DNA from: Variovorax sp. V213
Lineage (GTDB): Bacteria > Pseudomonadota > Gammaproteobacteria > Burkholderiales > Burkholderiaceae_C
DNA length: 64,000 bases
Assembly (NCBI RefSeq): GCF_041154455.1
Contig: NZ_AP028664.1
Coordinates: 3,225,001-3,289,000, forward strand
Reading direction: 5' to 3'
Shown here: one piece after another, positions 1 to 12,977 of the stretch
How positions within the stretch are numbered: position 1 is the stretch's first letter
Layout of the letters: each line of letters opens with the position of its first letter
Program-made: the position numbers and the translations under genes
The notes under the pieces: generated by a model
Seen by the model: only the letters and a program-made list of their open reading frames with translations
Databases searched by the model: none
Told to the model about the DNA's origin: nothing

Positions 1-25
1 TGCGTCGTGGGACCAATGACCCGGA

Positions 26-1867
26 TCAGCCACCAGCGCTGCCCTCCGTCTGCTCCAGCGTCGCATGCACCGCTCCGCGATCGAGCCGAAGGCCCGTCGC
101 GTCGGATGTGGCACCCGCACTGTAGATCACCGCCCCGGGCGGCACCGCAGCTTGCAGGGCCTGCTGCCCGCCGAGGTTGGCGATCAGATGAAGACGCTGG
201 CCCGCCAGCTCCCATTCGACTCGAATGACGCCCTCCTCGCAGCGATGGCTTCCCGCGCGGCGTGCGCCCGCGAAGTGCGGCACCAAGAGGCGATGGCGCA
301 GGTCGAGCAGCTTCTGCACCTCGCACAGGCGCGCGAAATGCGGCTGCGAGCCGCGCTCGCGCCATCGCAGCTTCGAGGCAAGAAAGGTCTCGTTGGCATT
401 GGGATCGGGAATGCGCGCGCGGGCCGCATCATCGGCAAAGGCCGCAAAGCCACCGAACTCCGCACGGCGCCCTTCGGCCACGGCCGACGCAAGCTCAGGA
501 CCAAAATCGCAAAAATAAAGGAACGGCGTGGAGGCCGCGAACTCGTCCCCCATGAAGAACATGGGCACGTGCGGCGACAAGAGCAGGCAGGCGAACGCGG
601 CGCGCACCAGCACCGGGTCGCCCAGTGCGTGAATCCGCTCGCCGAAGGCGCGGTTGCCCACCTGGTCGTGGGTCTGCAGGTAAGACACGAAGGCGGCAGG
701 CGGCAACTGCGTGCTGGGTTCGCCCCGCCGCTCTCCGCCGCGAAATGCCGACGGCTGACCCTGGTAGATGAAGCCCTCGGCCAGTGCCCGCGCAAAGCCG
801 GCCGGCGGGTCGTCGGCATAGTCCGCGTAGTAGCCGTCGCGCTCGCCGGTGGCCAGCGTGTGCACGGCATGGTGAAGGTCGTCGTTCCACTGCGCGGTGC
901 CGGCAATGGGCTGGCCGTTGCCGTCGCGCGCGAGCATCGAGGCCTGGTTGGCGTCGTTCTCGAGTACCAGGTGCACGTGCCTTTGGCGCGCCGGACCGGC
1001 GTTCAGCGCCTCGCGGATCTCCTGCACGATGTGTTTGGGAGACGTATCGCGAATGGCGTGGATGGCATCCATGCGCAGGCCATCGAGGTGGAACTCTTCC
1101 ACCCAGTAGAGCGCGTTGTGAATGAAGAAGTCGCGCACCGTGCGCGAGCCGGGGCCGTCGAAGTTGATGGCGGAGCCCCAGGGCGTGCGCTCCGCCGCGT
1201 TGAAGAATTCGGGGCAGCACGCATGCAGGTAGTTGCCCTCCGGCCCGAAGTGGTTGTAGACCACGTCGACCAGCACCATGAGTCCCAGCGCATGCGCGGT
1301 GCCGACCAGCGCCTTGAGGTCGTCCGGCGTCCCGTAGCTGGCATCGGGGGCGAACTGCAGCACGCCGTCGTAGCCCCAGTTGCGCGCACCCGGAAAATCC
1401 GCGAGGGGCATGAGTTCGACGGCGGTGATGCCGAGCTCCGCCAGTTCGCCGAGCCGCTCGCGGGCGGCATGGAAAGTGCCTTCTTCGGTGAAGGTGCCCA
1501 CGTGCAGCTCGTACACCACGGCCTCGTGCCAGGGGCGGCCGCGCCACGCCGCGTCGGTCCATTCGAAGCGGCCCGGATCGACCACCTGGCCCGGCTTGTG
1601 CACATCTTGCGGATTGAAGCGCGAAGCCGGGTCGGGCATGGTGGTGCCGTCGGGCAGCTGGTAGGCATAGCTGTCGCCATGGCGCGCGTCCGCGAGCGTG
1701 AGGCGGTGCCAGCCATCGGCGCTGCGCCGCATGGCGTGCGATGCGGCGGGCCCGTCGGCGGGCGTATGCAGCAGCACGACGCTGCCGGCCGAGGGGGCCC
1801 AGAGCGCAAAATCGACGCCCCCGCCGTGCACCGTGGCACCGAAGGGCATCTCGTGAATGCGCCTCAT
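26..1867 (-). CDS. treZ: Malto-oligosyltrehalose trehalohydrolase (TreZ)
   Basis: This cytoplasmic GH13 enzyme releases trehalose from malto-oligosyl-trehalose made by TreY. The 613-residue product has an N-terminal E-set/CBM48 domain (about residues 1-100) and an amylase barrel with nucleophile LRMDAIHA (about D266), acid/base VLENDAN (about E302) and YLQTHDQVGNR (about D400). The open frame runs upstream to 2155, but that part lies inside glgX in another frame. The ATG at 1867 overlaps the glgX stop as ATGA, which fixes the start. It is the last complete gene of the minus-strand glucan operon; treY or malQ would be expected just beyond base 1, but this cannot be seen. Confidence 0.93.
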   Translation of the reverse strand: MRRIHEMPFGATVHGGGVDFALWAPSAGSVVLLHTPADGPAASHAMRRSADGWHRLTLADARHGDSYAYQLPDGTTMPDPASRFNPQDVHKPGQVVDPGRFEWTDAAWRGRPWHEAVVYELHVGTFTEEGTFHAARERLGELAELGITAVELMPLADFPGARNWGYDGVLQFAPDASYGTPDDLKALVGTAHALGLMVLVDVVYNHFGPEGNYLHACCPEFFNAAERTPWGSAINFDGPGSRTVRDFFIHNALYWVEEFHLDGLRMDAIHAIRDTSPKHIVQEIREALNAGPARQRHVHLVLENDANQASMLARDGNGQPIAGTAQWNDDLHHAVHTLATGERDGYYADYADDPPAGFARALAEGFIYQGQPSAFRGGERRGEPSTQLPPAAFVSYLQTHDQVGNRAFGERIHALGDPVLVRAAFACLLLSPHVPMFFMGDEFAASTPFLYFCDFGPELASAVAEGRRAEFGGFAAFADDAARARIPDPNANETFLASKLRWRERGSQPHFARLCEVQKLLDLRHRLLVPHFAGARRAGSHRCEEGVIRVEWELAGQRLHLIANLGGQQALQAAVPPGAVIYSAGATSDATGLRLDRGAVHATLEQTEGSAGG

Positions 1868-4026
1868 GGCCTGACGTCCGGCCGGCTCAGCACCACGAGC
1901 GAGCGGCATTGCAGCGGATAGGCCGGCTCCGACCAAGCGGGCGCGAGCGCGGCCACGTCCTCGGTGGCAGGTGGCGGCGTGCCGCTGGCGGTATCGAGCA
2001 GCAACCGCCATGCGCCATACCGTGCGGCCGGCAGCGTGAATGAAATCTCGTCGTGGTGCGCGTTGAACAGCACCAGAAAATCGTCGTCGTGCTGCGACTC
2101 GCCCCGCGGCCCGCGGTCGGCGATGCCGCCGCCGGACATGTACATCGCGATGCACCGGGCGTTGGTATCGCTCCAGTCCTCGGGGCGCATCTCGGCGCCG
2201 TCAGGCTTGAGCCAGACCACGTCGGTCACGCTCTCGGCTTCGGAAGGCTTGCCGGCAAAGAAACTGCGCCGCCGGAAGGAAGGGTGGGCGCGCCGCAGCG
2301 CGATGGTGCGCTCCACGAAGGTGATCAGCGCCTGGCGCTCCGGTGTGGGCGTCCAGTCGATCCAGCTGATGTCGTTGTCCTGGCAATAGGCGTTGTTGTT
2401 GCCGCCCTGCGTATGGCCGCGTTCGTCGCCCGCCAGCAGCATCGGCACGCCCTGCGACAGCAGCAGCGTGGCCAGCAGGTTGCGCTTCTGGCGTTCGCGC
2501 AATCCCGCGATCTCGGGGTCCGATGCCGGCCCTTCCGTGCCGCAGTTCCACGAGATGTTGTGGCTGCTTCCATCGCGGTTGTCTTCGCCGTTGGCTTCGT
2601 TGTGCTTCTCGTTGTAGGAGACCAGGTCGTTGAGCGTGAAGCCATCGTGCGCGGTGATGAAATTGATGCTCGCGTTGGGCCGCTTGCCCGACCAGCCGTA
2701 CAGGTCTTCGGAGCCGGAGATCCGCTTGCCGACCTCGCCGATCACGCCCGCATCGCCCTTCCAGAAGCCGCGCATGCCATCGCGGTAGCGGTCGTTCCAC
2801 TCGGCCCATCCGAGCGGGAAGTTGCCCACCTGGTAGCCGCCGTGGCCCAGGTCCCAGGGCTCGGCGATGAGCTTGACGCGGTTGAGCGTCGGGTCCTGGC
2901 GAATGGCATCGAAGAAGCCGCCCAGGTTCTCGACCTTGCCGGCTTCGCGCGCCAGTGCCGAGGCCAGGTCGAAGCGGAATCCGTCGACGTGCATTTCCTC
3001 GGCCCAGTAGCGCAGCGAATCCATCACCAGCTGCAGCGCATGCGGATGCTCGAGATTGACAGTGTTGCCGCAACCCGTGAAGTCGTCGTAGTAGCGGCGG
3101 CGCTCGGCATTGACGATGTAGTAGGAGGCGTTGTCCACGCCGCGCATCGACAGCGTGGGCCCGAGCTGGTTGCCTTCGCAGGTGTGGTTGTAGACCACGT
3201 CGAGGATCACCTCGATGCCCGCCGAGTGCAGCGTCTTCACCATGGTCTTGAATTCCTTCACCTTGCCCGAGGCGCTGTAGCGCGTCTCGGGGGCGAAGTA
3301 GGCCAGCGAGTTGTAGCCCCAGTAGTTCTGCAGGCCCTTCTCGGCCAGGTGCCGGTCGTTCAGGAAGCTGTGCACCGGAAGCAGTTCGATGGTGGTGACG
3401 CCCAGGCGCTTCAGGTAGTCGACCACCGGCGCGCAGCACAGGCCGCCGTAGGTGCCGCGCAGCTCGGGCGGCACCTCGGGGTGGCGCATGGTGAAGCCGC
3501 GCACGTGCAGCTCGTAGATCACCATGTCCTGCCAGGGCACCGACGGCCGGTGGTCGTCGCCCCAGGTGAAGGCGGGCTCCAGCACGCGGCCCTTGGGCAC
3601 CAGCGGCGCACTGTCGCGGCGGTCGAACGACAGGTCTTCGCGCTTGCTGCCCACGGTGTAGCCGTAGAGCGCGTCGCCCCAGCGCAGTTCGCCCACCAAG
3701 TCTTTGGCGTAAGGGTCGACCAGCAGCTTGTGCGGATTGAAGCGGTGGCCCTCCTCCGGCTTGTAGGGGCCGTGTACGCGGTAGCCGTAGGCCTGCCCGG
3801 GCCGTGCCTCGGGCAGGTAGCAGTGCCATACGCCGTCGGTGCGCTCCCGGATCGGGATGCGCTGGAGTTCATGGCGGCCCTTCTCGTCGAAGAGGCACAG
3901 GTCCACTCCCTGCGCGTGCTGCGAAAAAAGCGCGAAGTTCACGCCCTCCCCATCCCAGTTTGCGCCGCGCGGATAGGGGCGCCCCGGCCAGACGGCCGTG
4001 ATCGAGTTGCGTTGGCTGCGTGTCAT
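1864..4026 (-). CDS. glgX: Glycogen debranching enzyme GlgX
   Basis: GlgX hydrolyses alpha-1,6 branches of glycogen and limit dextrin, giving linear maltodextrins that TreY/TreZ can turn into trehalose. The product has 720 residues, normal for the family. After a CBM48 domain (about 15-120) comes the GH13 barrel with DGFRFDLASALARE (D about 352), IAEPWDLGHGGYQVG (E about 389) and ITAHDGFTLNDLV (D about 461). The open frame begins one codon earlier with TTG at 4029; ATG at 4026 is preferred, although no good ribosome-binding site is seen. It starts 27 bases after the membrane-protein gene and overlaps treZ by 4 bases. Confidence 0.95.
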   Translation of the reverse strand: MTRSQRNSITAVWPGRPYPRGANWDGEGVNFALFSQHAQGVDLCLFDEKGRHELQRIPIRERTDGVWHCYLPEARPGQAYGYRVHGPYKPEEGHRFNPHKLLVDPYAKDLVGELRWGDALYGYTVGSKREDLSFDRRDSAPLVPKGRVLEPAFTWGDDHRPSVPWQDMVIYELHVRGFTMRHPEVPPELRGTYGGLCCAPVVDYLKRLGVTTIELLPVHSFLNDRHLAEKGLQNYWGYNSLAYFAPETRYSASGKVKEFKTMVKTLHSAGIEVILDVVYNHTCEGNQLGPTLSMRGVDNASYYIVNAERRRYYDDFTGCGNTVNLEHPHALQLVMDSLRYWAEEMHVDGFRFDLASALAREAGKVENLGGFFDAIRQDPTLNRVKLIAEPWDLGHGGYQVGNFPLGWAEWNDRYRDGMRGFWKGDAGVIGEVGKRISGSEDLYGWSGKRPNASINFITAHDGFTLNDLVSYNEKHNEANGEDNRDGSSHNISWNCGTEGPASDPEIAGLRERQKRNLLATLLLSQGVPMLLAGDERGHTQGGNNNAYCQDNDISWIDWTPTPERQALITFVERTIALRRAHPSFRRRSFFAGKPSEAESVTDVVWLKPDGAEMRPEDWSDTNARCIAMYMSGGGIADRGPRGESQHDDDFLVLFNAHHDEISFTLPAARYGAWRLLLDTASGTPPPATEDVAALAPAWSEPAYPLQCRSLVVLSRPDVRP

Positions 4027-4053
4027 CAAATTGGATGCGGGAGAAAAGAAATT

Positions 4054-4785
4054 TCAGCGCGGCGGGCGCTCGTCGGGCGGGTTGCCCTTCGGAGCGCCGC
4101 TGCGGGGGCTGCCGTCTTTCGGCAGGCGCGGCCACCAGCGTTCGATCTGCGCCGCGGCCCAGTCCTTGCCCGCAAGGCCGAAAGCCAGGGCCAGTGCAAA
4201 CACCACGCCGGCCAGCACCACCAGGAAGCTTTCGCGCACGATGTCGCCGCCCACCTTGACCTGGTCGAGCGCAATCAGGATGACGAAGGCCATGACCGCA
4301 TAGCGCGCGATCTGCCCCAGCAGCACGGCATCGCGCAGCTGCGCGCCGCGAAAATAGCTCGACACCGCCTCTCCCACGAAGCGCGCGAAATACGAACCGA
4401 AGGCGAGCACCAGCAAGGCCACGAAGAGATTCGGCACGAACCACACCACGCGCCCGAGCAGGTCGGCGATGTAGCTCAGGCCCAGGCCGTTGAACGCTAT
4501 CAGCAGCGCTGCCAGGATCACCAGCCAATAGGCCAGCACCCCGAACAGGCTGCTGGTGTCGCCTGGCCATCCGCCCTGGCGCAGGAAGTTGTCCAGCCCC
4601 GCGCGTTCGGTCAGCACGTTGAAATTGATGGCGCGCAACGCCTTGGTCACCGCAAAGCGCACCGTCTTGGCGATCAGCCAGCCGGCCAGCACCACGACCA
4701 GCGCAATGGCCAGCCGGGGCACGAAGGCTCCAACCTGGTAGAGCATTGCGTTCAACGGCTCCAGGTGAATGCCAAATCTGTCCAT
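4054..4785 (-). CDS. Small membrane protein, conserved TM helix (MscS-related) family
   Basis: The product has 243 residues and several hydrophobic helices: about 22-45, 83-105, 118-140, 160-178 and 185-205. The repeated amphipathic segments resemble the conserved TM-helix family (PF05552) found beside or within mechanosensitive channels. The cytoplasmic beta domain of a true MscS is missing, and the tail is short, charged and Pro-rich. GGAGAG lies 4 bases before the ATG. The gene sits between treS (76 bases upstream) and glgX (27 bases downstream) on the same strand. Since trehalose is an osmolyte, a role in osmotic response is plausible but inferred only from position. Confidence 0.75.
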   Translation of the reverse strand: MDRFGIHLEPLNAMLYQVGAFVPRLAIALVVVLAGWLIAKTVRFAVTKALRAINFNVLTERAGLDNFLRQGGWPGDTSSLFGVLAYWLVILAALLIAFNGLGLSYIADLLGRVVWFVPNLFVALLVLAFGSYFARFVGEAVSSYFRGAQLRDAVLLGQIARYAVMAFVILIALDQVKVGGDIVRESFLVVLAGVVFALALAFGLAGKDWAAAQIERWWPRLPKDGSPRSGAPKGNPPDERPPR

Positions 4786-4861
4786 GTTTCTCTCCGGTGC
4801 GTGATTGCGGTTGCGAGGGCGGTTGCTGTGGCGGACGAAAGCGGCGGATTCGGTGCAAGCA

Positions 4862-8194
<3,333 letters not shown>

Positions 8195-8204
8195 TGGCGC
8201 GGCC

Positions 8205-10256
8205 TCACAGGAAGTAGTCGAAGTCGCGCTCGTCGCCGTGGCGCCGCCTGACGACGAAGATGTGCGCGGGCACGCTGTGCGGGTCGAGCCGGACGAAGTG
8301 CCGCCCGCCTTCCCAGTTGAACCTCTGGCCGCTCAGCAGGTCGTGCATCTGGAAGGTTCGCGCAGGTTCCACGCCCAGGCTCTTCGGATCGAGCTCGAGC
8401 CAACCCGACTGCACGTTGTACGCATCGAGGTTGACCACCGTCACGATCACGTTGTCGCCGCCCTCCGAGGTCTTGGCATATGCCAGCAGCTGCTCGTTGT
8501 CGATGGGCAGGAAGCGCAGGCCGCGGTCCCGTTGCAGTGCCGGGTTCTCGCGGCGGATACGGTTCACGCGGGCGATGAATGGCGCCAGGCTGGCCGGGTC
8601 GTCGTGGTTCCAGTGGCGCAGCTGGTATTTTTCGGAGTCGAGGTATTCCTCGCTGCCGGGCGAGCGCGGCAGGTGCTCGCGCAGTTCGTAGGCCGGGCCG
8701 TAGATGCCGTAGTTGGCCGACAGCGTGGCGGCAAGCACCAGCCGCGCCATGAACACCGAGGCCTCGCCGCCCTGCAGCTGCTCGTGCAGGATGTCGGGCG
8801 TGTTCGGCCACACGTTGGGCCTGAAATAGTCGACGCCGGGCGACGTGGAAAGCTCGGTGAAATATTCGATGAGCTCCTGCTTGGTGTTGCGCCAGGTGAA
8901 GTACGTGTACGACTGCGAGAAGCCCAGCTTGGCCAGCCGGTGCATCACCTTGGGCCGCGTGAAGGCCTCGGCGAGAAAGATCACCTCCGGGTGCTCGCGC
9001 CGGATTTCGCCGATGGTCCATTCCCAGAACGGAAAGGCCTTGGTGTGCGGGTTGTCGACGCGGAAGATGCGCACACCCTCGCCGATCCAGTGCTCGATGA
9101 CGCTGCGCAGCTCGGCCCACAGGCCGCGCCAGTCTTCGCTCTCGAAGTTGAAGGGATAGATGTCCTGGTACTTCTTGGGCGGGTTCTCGGCGTACTGCAC
9201 GCTGCCGTCGGGCCGCCATCGAAACCAGTCGGGATGCGCCTTCACGTAGGGATGGTCGGGCGCGCACTGAAAGGCGATGTCGAGCGCAATTTCGAGCCCG
9301 TGCGCCGCGGCCTGCGCATAGAGATGGCGAAAGTCTTCCGCCGTGCCAAGGGCCGGAAGGATCGCCTTGTGCCCCCCTTCGGCCGCGCCGATGGCCCAGG
9401 GACTCCCCACGTCCTCGGGCCCGCTGGCCAGCGCGTTGTTGGGCCCCTTGCGCTGCACGCGGCCGACGGGGTGGATCGGCGGAAAGTAGAGCACGTCGAA
9501 ACCCATGGCCGCGATGGCGGGGAGCCGGGCCTCCACGTCCCTGAACGTGCCGTGCACGCCCGGGGTGGTGCCTGCCGAGCGCGGGAACAGTTCGTACCAG
9601 GTGCTGAAGCGCGCGCGCTCGCGCTCTGCCTCCAGCGGCAGTTCTACGGAAAATCGCACCTCGTGCCGCCGGTCGGGGTGGCGGCGCGCGAGCATGGCCA
9701 GCTCTTCGTCGAGCGCCAGCGCCTTGAGGGTCGACACCTCCGATGACGGGTGTGCGGCCACCGCATCGAGCTCGGTGGCCCAGCGTGCCAACGCCTGCCG
9801 GTCGGCGCCCTCGGCCCGCTCGGCGGCGGCGGCCACCTCGAGCGCACCCACCTGCGAGGCAATGCGCACGTCGTCGGCCTCGACGCGGCGCGTCATCTCG
9901 TGGCGCCACGACTCGAAGGGATCGACCCACGCCACCGCCGTGTAGTAGTAGCGCCCGAGCGCGGGCGGCGAGAAGGAGGCCTCCCACACGTCGTTGACGA
10001 GCAGCTTCATCGGCACTTCGCGGAACTCGGCCTTGTCGTGCGGACGCCAGCACAGCTGCACGCGCAGCACGTCGTGGCCGTCGGTGAAGCAATGCGCCTT
10101 CACGCGCACCAACTCTCCCACCACGCATTTGACCGGGAAACGGCCGTTGTCCACCGATGGCAGGATGGCGTCGATGACCGCGCGCCGGTTGCCGTCGCGC
10201 ACTTCGGGCATTCTCGAAGCCGTGGGCATCTGCGGGTTTGCGAACATTTTTTTCAT
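8205..10256 (-). CDS. glgE: Maltose 1-phosphate maltosyltransferase (GlgE)
   Basis: GlgE adds maltosyl units from maltose 1-phosphate to alpha-1,4-glucan, releasing phosphate. The 683-residue product fits the family: an N-terminal beta-sandwich and helical insert (about 1-190), then a GH13_3 barrel with GVRIFRVDNPHTKAFPFWEW (D about 400) and VIFLAEAFTRPKVMHRL (E about 429). The frame is open far upstream, but that part is antisense-like sequence within glgB. The ATG at 10256 overlaps the glgB stop (10253) as ATGA, so it is taken as the start. With TreS-Pep2 and GlgB it forms the complete GlgE route of glucan synthesis. Confidence 0.95.
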   Translation of the reverse strand: MKKMFANPQMPTASRMPEVRDGNRRAVIDAILPSVDNGRFPVKCVVGELVRVKAHCFTDGHDVLRVQLCWRPHDKAEFREVPMKLLVNDVWEASFSPPALGRYYYTAVAWVDPFESWRHEMTRRVEADDVRIASQVGALEVAAAAERAEGADRQALARWATELDAVAAHPSSEVSTLKALALDEELAMLARRHPDRRHEVRFSVELPLEAERERARFSTWYELFPRSAGTTPGVHGTFRDVEARLPAIAAMGFDVLYFPPIHPVGRVQRKGPNNALASGPEDVGSPWAIGAAEGGHKAILPALGTAEDFRHLYAQAAAHGLEIALDIAFQCAPDHPYVKAHPDWFRWRPDGSVQYAENPPKKYQDIYPFNFESEDWRGLWAELRSVIEHWIGEGVRIFRVDNPHTKAFPFWEWTIGEIRREHPEVIFLAEAFTRPKVMHRLAKLGFSQSYTYFTWRNTKQELIEYFTELSTSPGVDYFRPNVWPNTPDILHEQLQGGEASVFMARLVLAATLSANYGIYGPAYELREHLPRSPGSEEYLDSEKYQLRHWNHDDPASLAPFIARVNRIRRENPALQRDRGLRFLPIDNEQLLAYAKTSEGGDNVIVTVVNLDAYNVQSGWLELDPKSLGVEPARTFQMHDLLSGQRFNWEGGRHFVRLDPHSVPAHIFVVRRRHGDERDFDYFL

Positions 10257-12148
10257 GATGGCCGGTGTTCCAGGATCAGCGTGGAAAGCGGCGGCAGGGT
10301 CATGGACACCGACTGCATGCGGCCATGCGAGCGCACGGGCGCGGACTCGACGCCGCCCAGGTTGCCCCAGCCCGAACCGCCAAATTCCACGGCGTCGGTG
10401 TTGATGAGTTCGTGCCAGAAGCCGCCCTGCGGCACGCCCAGCAGGTAGTTGGTGCGCGGCACCGGCGTCATGTTGCTGACCACCAGCAGCGGCGGATGGC
10501 CATCGCGCGCCTTGCGCACGAAGGCGAACACGCTGCGTTCGGCATCGTCCGCCGCAACCCACTCGAAGCCCGAGGCGGTGAAGTCCTGCTGGTAGAGCGC
10601 CGGCGCGCCGCGGTATACGCGGTTGAGCTGCGCCACCAGACGCTGCAGGCCCGAATGCCCTTCGAGATCGCACACCCACCACTCGAGCTCGCCGTCGTGC
10701 GTCCACTCGCGCCGCTGCCCGAACTCGCCGCCCATGAACAGCAGCTTCTTGCCCGGGTGGGCCCACATGAAGCCGAACAGCGCACGCAGGTTCGCGAACT
10801 GCTGCCAGGGGTCGCCGGGCATCTTGCCCAGCAGCGAGCCCTTGCCGTGGACCACTTCGTCGTGCGACAGGGGCAACACGAAGTTCTCGTGGAACGCATA
10901 GACCAGCGAGAACGTCATCTTGTGGTGGTGGTACTTGCGATGGATGGGCTCTTCCTTCATGTAGGCGAGCACGTCGTGCATCCAGCCCATGTTCCATTTC
11001 TCGCCGAAGCCCAGGCCGTCCATGTCGGTCGGCCGCGAGACGCGCGGCCATGCGGTCGACTCCTCGGCCACGGTGATCGTGTCGGGATGCTCGCGGTACA
11101 CGGCGCGGTTCAGCGTCCGCAGGAAATCGATCGCATCCAGGTTCTCGCGGCCGCCGTGGCGGTTGGGAATCCATTCGCCGTGGTTGCGCGCATAGTCCAG
11201 GTACAGCATCGACGCGACGGCATCGACGCGCAGGCCGTCCAGGTGGTATCGGTCGAGCCAGAACAGTCCCGACGACACGAGGAAGCTGCGCACTTCCGAA
11301 CGCCCGTAGTTGAAGATGCTCGAATTCCACTCCGGGTGAAAGCCCTGGCGCGGATCGGCATGCTCGTAGAGATGCGTGCCGTCGAAATAGGCGAGGCCGT
11401 GCTCGTCGGTCGGAAAGTGCGAAGGCACCCAGTCGAGCAGCACGCCGATGTCGTTCTGGTGCAGGTGGTCGACCAGGTACATGAAGTCCTGCGGCGAGCC
11501 GAAGCGTGAGGTGGGCGCAAAGTAGCCGGTGGTCTGGTAGCCCCAGGAGCCGTAGAACGGGTGCTCGGTCACGGGCATGAGTTCGACATGCGTGAAGCCC
11601 ATCTGCTTCACGTAGGCCGCAAGTTCGTGGGCAATCTCGCGGTAGCCCATGAACTGGCCATCGCGGCGGCGCCACGAACCCAGGTGCACCTCGTAGACCG
11701 ATGTTGGCGCGTCCAGCGCATTGCGCGCGCCGCGCGTGGCCATCCATTCATGGTCCTGCCATTCGTAGGAAAGTTCGCAGATGCGCGAGGCCGTGGCGGG
11801 CGGCAGCTCGCTGCAGAACGCGAAGGGGTCGGCCTTGTCGACGACGTAGCCGCCCAGGCGGGATCGAATGCGGTACTTGTAGGCTTGGCCGAGCGCCGCT
11901 TGAGGAACATGGCCTTGCCAGATGCCCGTGCCGTCCGGCGCCGGCGAGAGCGGGTCCGCTTCGCCCGACCAGTAGTTCCAGTCGCCCACCACCGCCACCG
12001 ACTCGGCATTCGGCGCCCAGACCGCGAACTGCGCGCCGCCTGCCTTTCCCGGGTGGCACCCCAGGAGGTCGTACAGGCGGGAATGGGTTCCCTCGCGGAA
12101 CAGGTAGGCGTCTTGTGCTTCTGGTCTTATTGGCGGGTTCACTTGCAC
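10253..12148 (-). CDS. glgB: 1,4-alpha-glucan branching enzyme (GlgB)
   Basis: GlgB introduces alpha-1,6 branches into the glucan made by GlgE. The product has 631 residues. A CBM48 domain near the N-terminus (FAVWAPNAESVAVVGDWNYW, about 41-60) is followed by the GH13 barrel with LDGLRVDAVASMLYLDYAR (D about 309), ITVAEESTAWPRVS (E about 361) and LPLSHDEVVHGKGSL (D about 429), and a C-terminal beta domain. It is the first recognisable gene of the minus-strand operon, so the promoter should lie in the roughly 200 bases above 12148, where I could not pick out a convincing one. Confidence 0.95.
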   Translation of the reverse strand: MQVNPPIRPEAQDAYLFREGTHSRLYDLLGCHPGKAGGAQFAVWAPNAESVAVVGDWNYWSGEADPLSPAPDGTGIWQGHVPQAALGQAYKYRIRSRLGGYVVDKADPFAFCSELPPATASRICELSYEWQDHEWMATRGARNALDAPTSVYEVHLGSWRRRDGQFMGYREIAHELAAYVKQMGFTHVELMPVTEHPFYGSWGYQTTGYFAPTSRFGSPQDFMYLVDHLHQNDIGVLLDWVPSHFPTDEHGLAYFDGTHLYEHADPRQGFHPEWNSSIFNYGRSEVRSFLVSSGLFWLDRYHLDGLRVDAVASMLYLDYARNHGEWIPNRHGGRENLDAIDFLRTLNRAVYREHPDTITVAEESTAWPRVSRPTDMDGLGFGEKWNMGWMHDVLAYMKEEPIHRKYHHHKMTFSLVYAFHENFVLPLSHDEVVHGKGSLLGKMPGDPWQQFANLRALFGFMWAHPGKKLLFMGGEFGQRREWTHDGELEWWVCDLEGHSGLQRLVAQLNRVYRGAPALYQQDFTASGFEWVAADDAERSVFAFVRKARDGHPPLLVVSNMTPVPRTNYLLGVPQGGFWHELINTDAVEFGGSGWGNLGGVESAPVRSHGRMQSVSMTLPPLSTLILEHRPS

Positions 12149-12348
12149 CGGTGTTCCTTGCTTGCGTGCAGGCCAGCGGACCGGGTGCCCAAAGGAGCAC
12201 GCTTTCGGCGTTCACAAGACCTGACCGCACAATTTGCAAAAAAACCGGGCTCAGCGGTTAAGGCTGAAACCTCCTTGCCGTGTCGGAGAGTTGCCCATCA
12301 CGCGGCCTGGCTTTGAAAAACCACCCACGCGAGACGCGGCATTTTTAC

Positions 12349-12675
12349 TTACACGGCAACCGGCGCCCCCGCCGTGGCGTCGTGCTCGCTGTCGTTGGCA
12401 GAGCCTGGCGAGACGCACGGCGAGAAGTCGTCGACGGTCAGGTTGATGGGCGCTTTCGGGTTGGCCCGGTGGCACCGGAGCGCGGCAGCGCTCAGGGCGT
12501 CGAAGTGCGTCTTGCAGGTATCCAGCAGGCGGTCGCCCAGATTCCTGGTGCCGAACACATCGTGCAGGGTCTCCTCTGAAATCTGCGCGATGATCCGCGC
12601 GCCACCGCGGCCATCGGGGTAGATTGCAAAGCGGACGGTCGCCGTGTCAAAGCAGTAAATCCCTTCAAAGTCCAT
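12349..12675 (-). CDS. DUF1488-like small protein
   Basis: The product is a 108-residue soluble protein. Its pattern (a beta-rich start with TATVRFAIYPDG, then IAQISEETLHDVFG, a helix ending DALSAAALRCHRANPK, and LTVDDF) resembles the DUF1488 family, which has no known biochemical role. The frame is open to 13149, but AGGAGAC just upstream of the ATG at 12675 and the loss of family likeness further upstream favour this start. The gene is divergent from the Hsp20 genes and follows no operon. The tail is rich in Ser, Asp and Ala. The family call is from memory of the pattern, so it is moderate only. Confidence 0.6.
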   Translation of the reverse strand: MDFEGIYCFDTATVRFAIYPDGRGGARIIAQISEETLHDVFGTRNLGDRLLDTCKTHFDALSAAALRCHRANPKAPINLTVDDFSPCVSPGSANDSEHDATAGAPVAV

Positions 12676-12880
12676 GGCTGTCTCCTGATCTCTTGAGCGC
12701 TTGCAGTGCGGCTCGAATTCAGCGCGGACCCATTCAACCGGCGGCATGGCTTTCCGCGCGTATCCAGGAGGATGCGCCCTGCGCGCCTCGAGAGGGGCGC
12801 GAATCGTGGGCGCACGCGCGTAAGAATTGCTGCAATCCATGTCGGCGCGCCCGCCCGTGGCGTCGGGCCAAAAAAAACCT

Positions 12881-12908
12881 CTTGAAAAAGCGCCGGCAGC
12901 GCCTATTT
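12881..12908 (+). promoter_or_regulatory. Sigma-32 (heat-shock) type promoter for the hsp20 genes
   Basis: CTTGAAA at 12881-12887 matches the sigma-32 -35 element exactly. After exactly 13 bases comes GCCTATTT at 12901-12908, close to the CCCCATNT -10 element. It points toward the first hsp20 gene, with a leader of about 65 bases. The rest of the 302-base gap between the divergent start codons (12676-12977) shows only the ribosome-binding sites of the two flanking genes. Confidence 0.6.
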
Positions 12909-12977
12909 CGCTCATCGGAAGCGCTGGAGACGCCTCCGGCGCTTCGTTCAACTTTGTCTTGAATGGAGGTTTTCGCC

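Noticed and set aside
12251..12348. CGCG-TCT-CGCG hairpin as terminator for the DUF1488-like gene
   Set aside because: The stem is only about four to five base pairs and the following T run is interrupted, so it is too weak to list.
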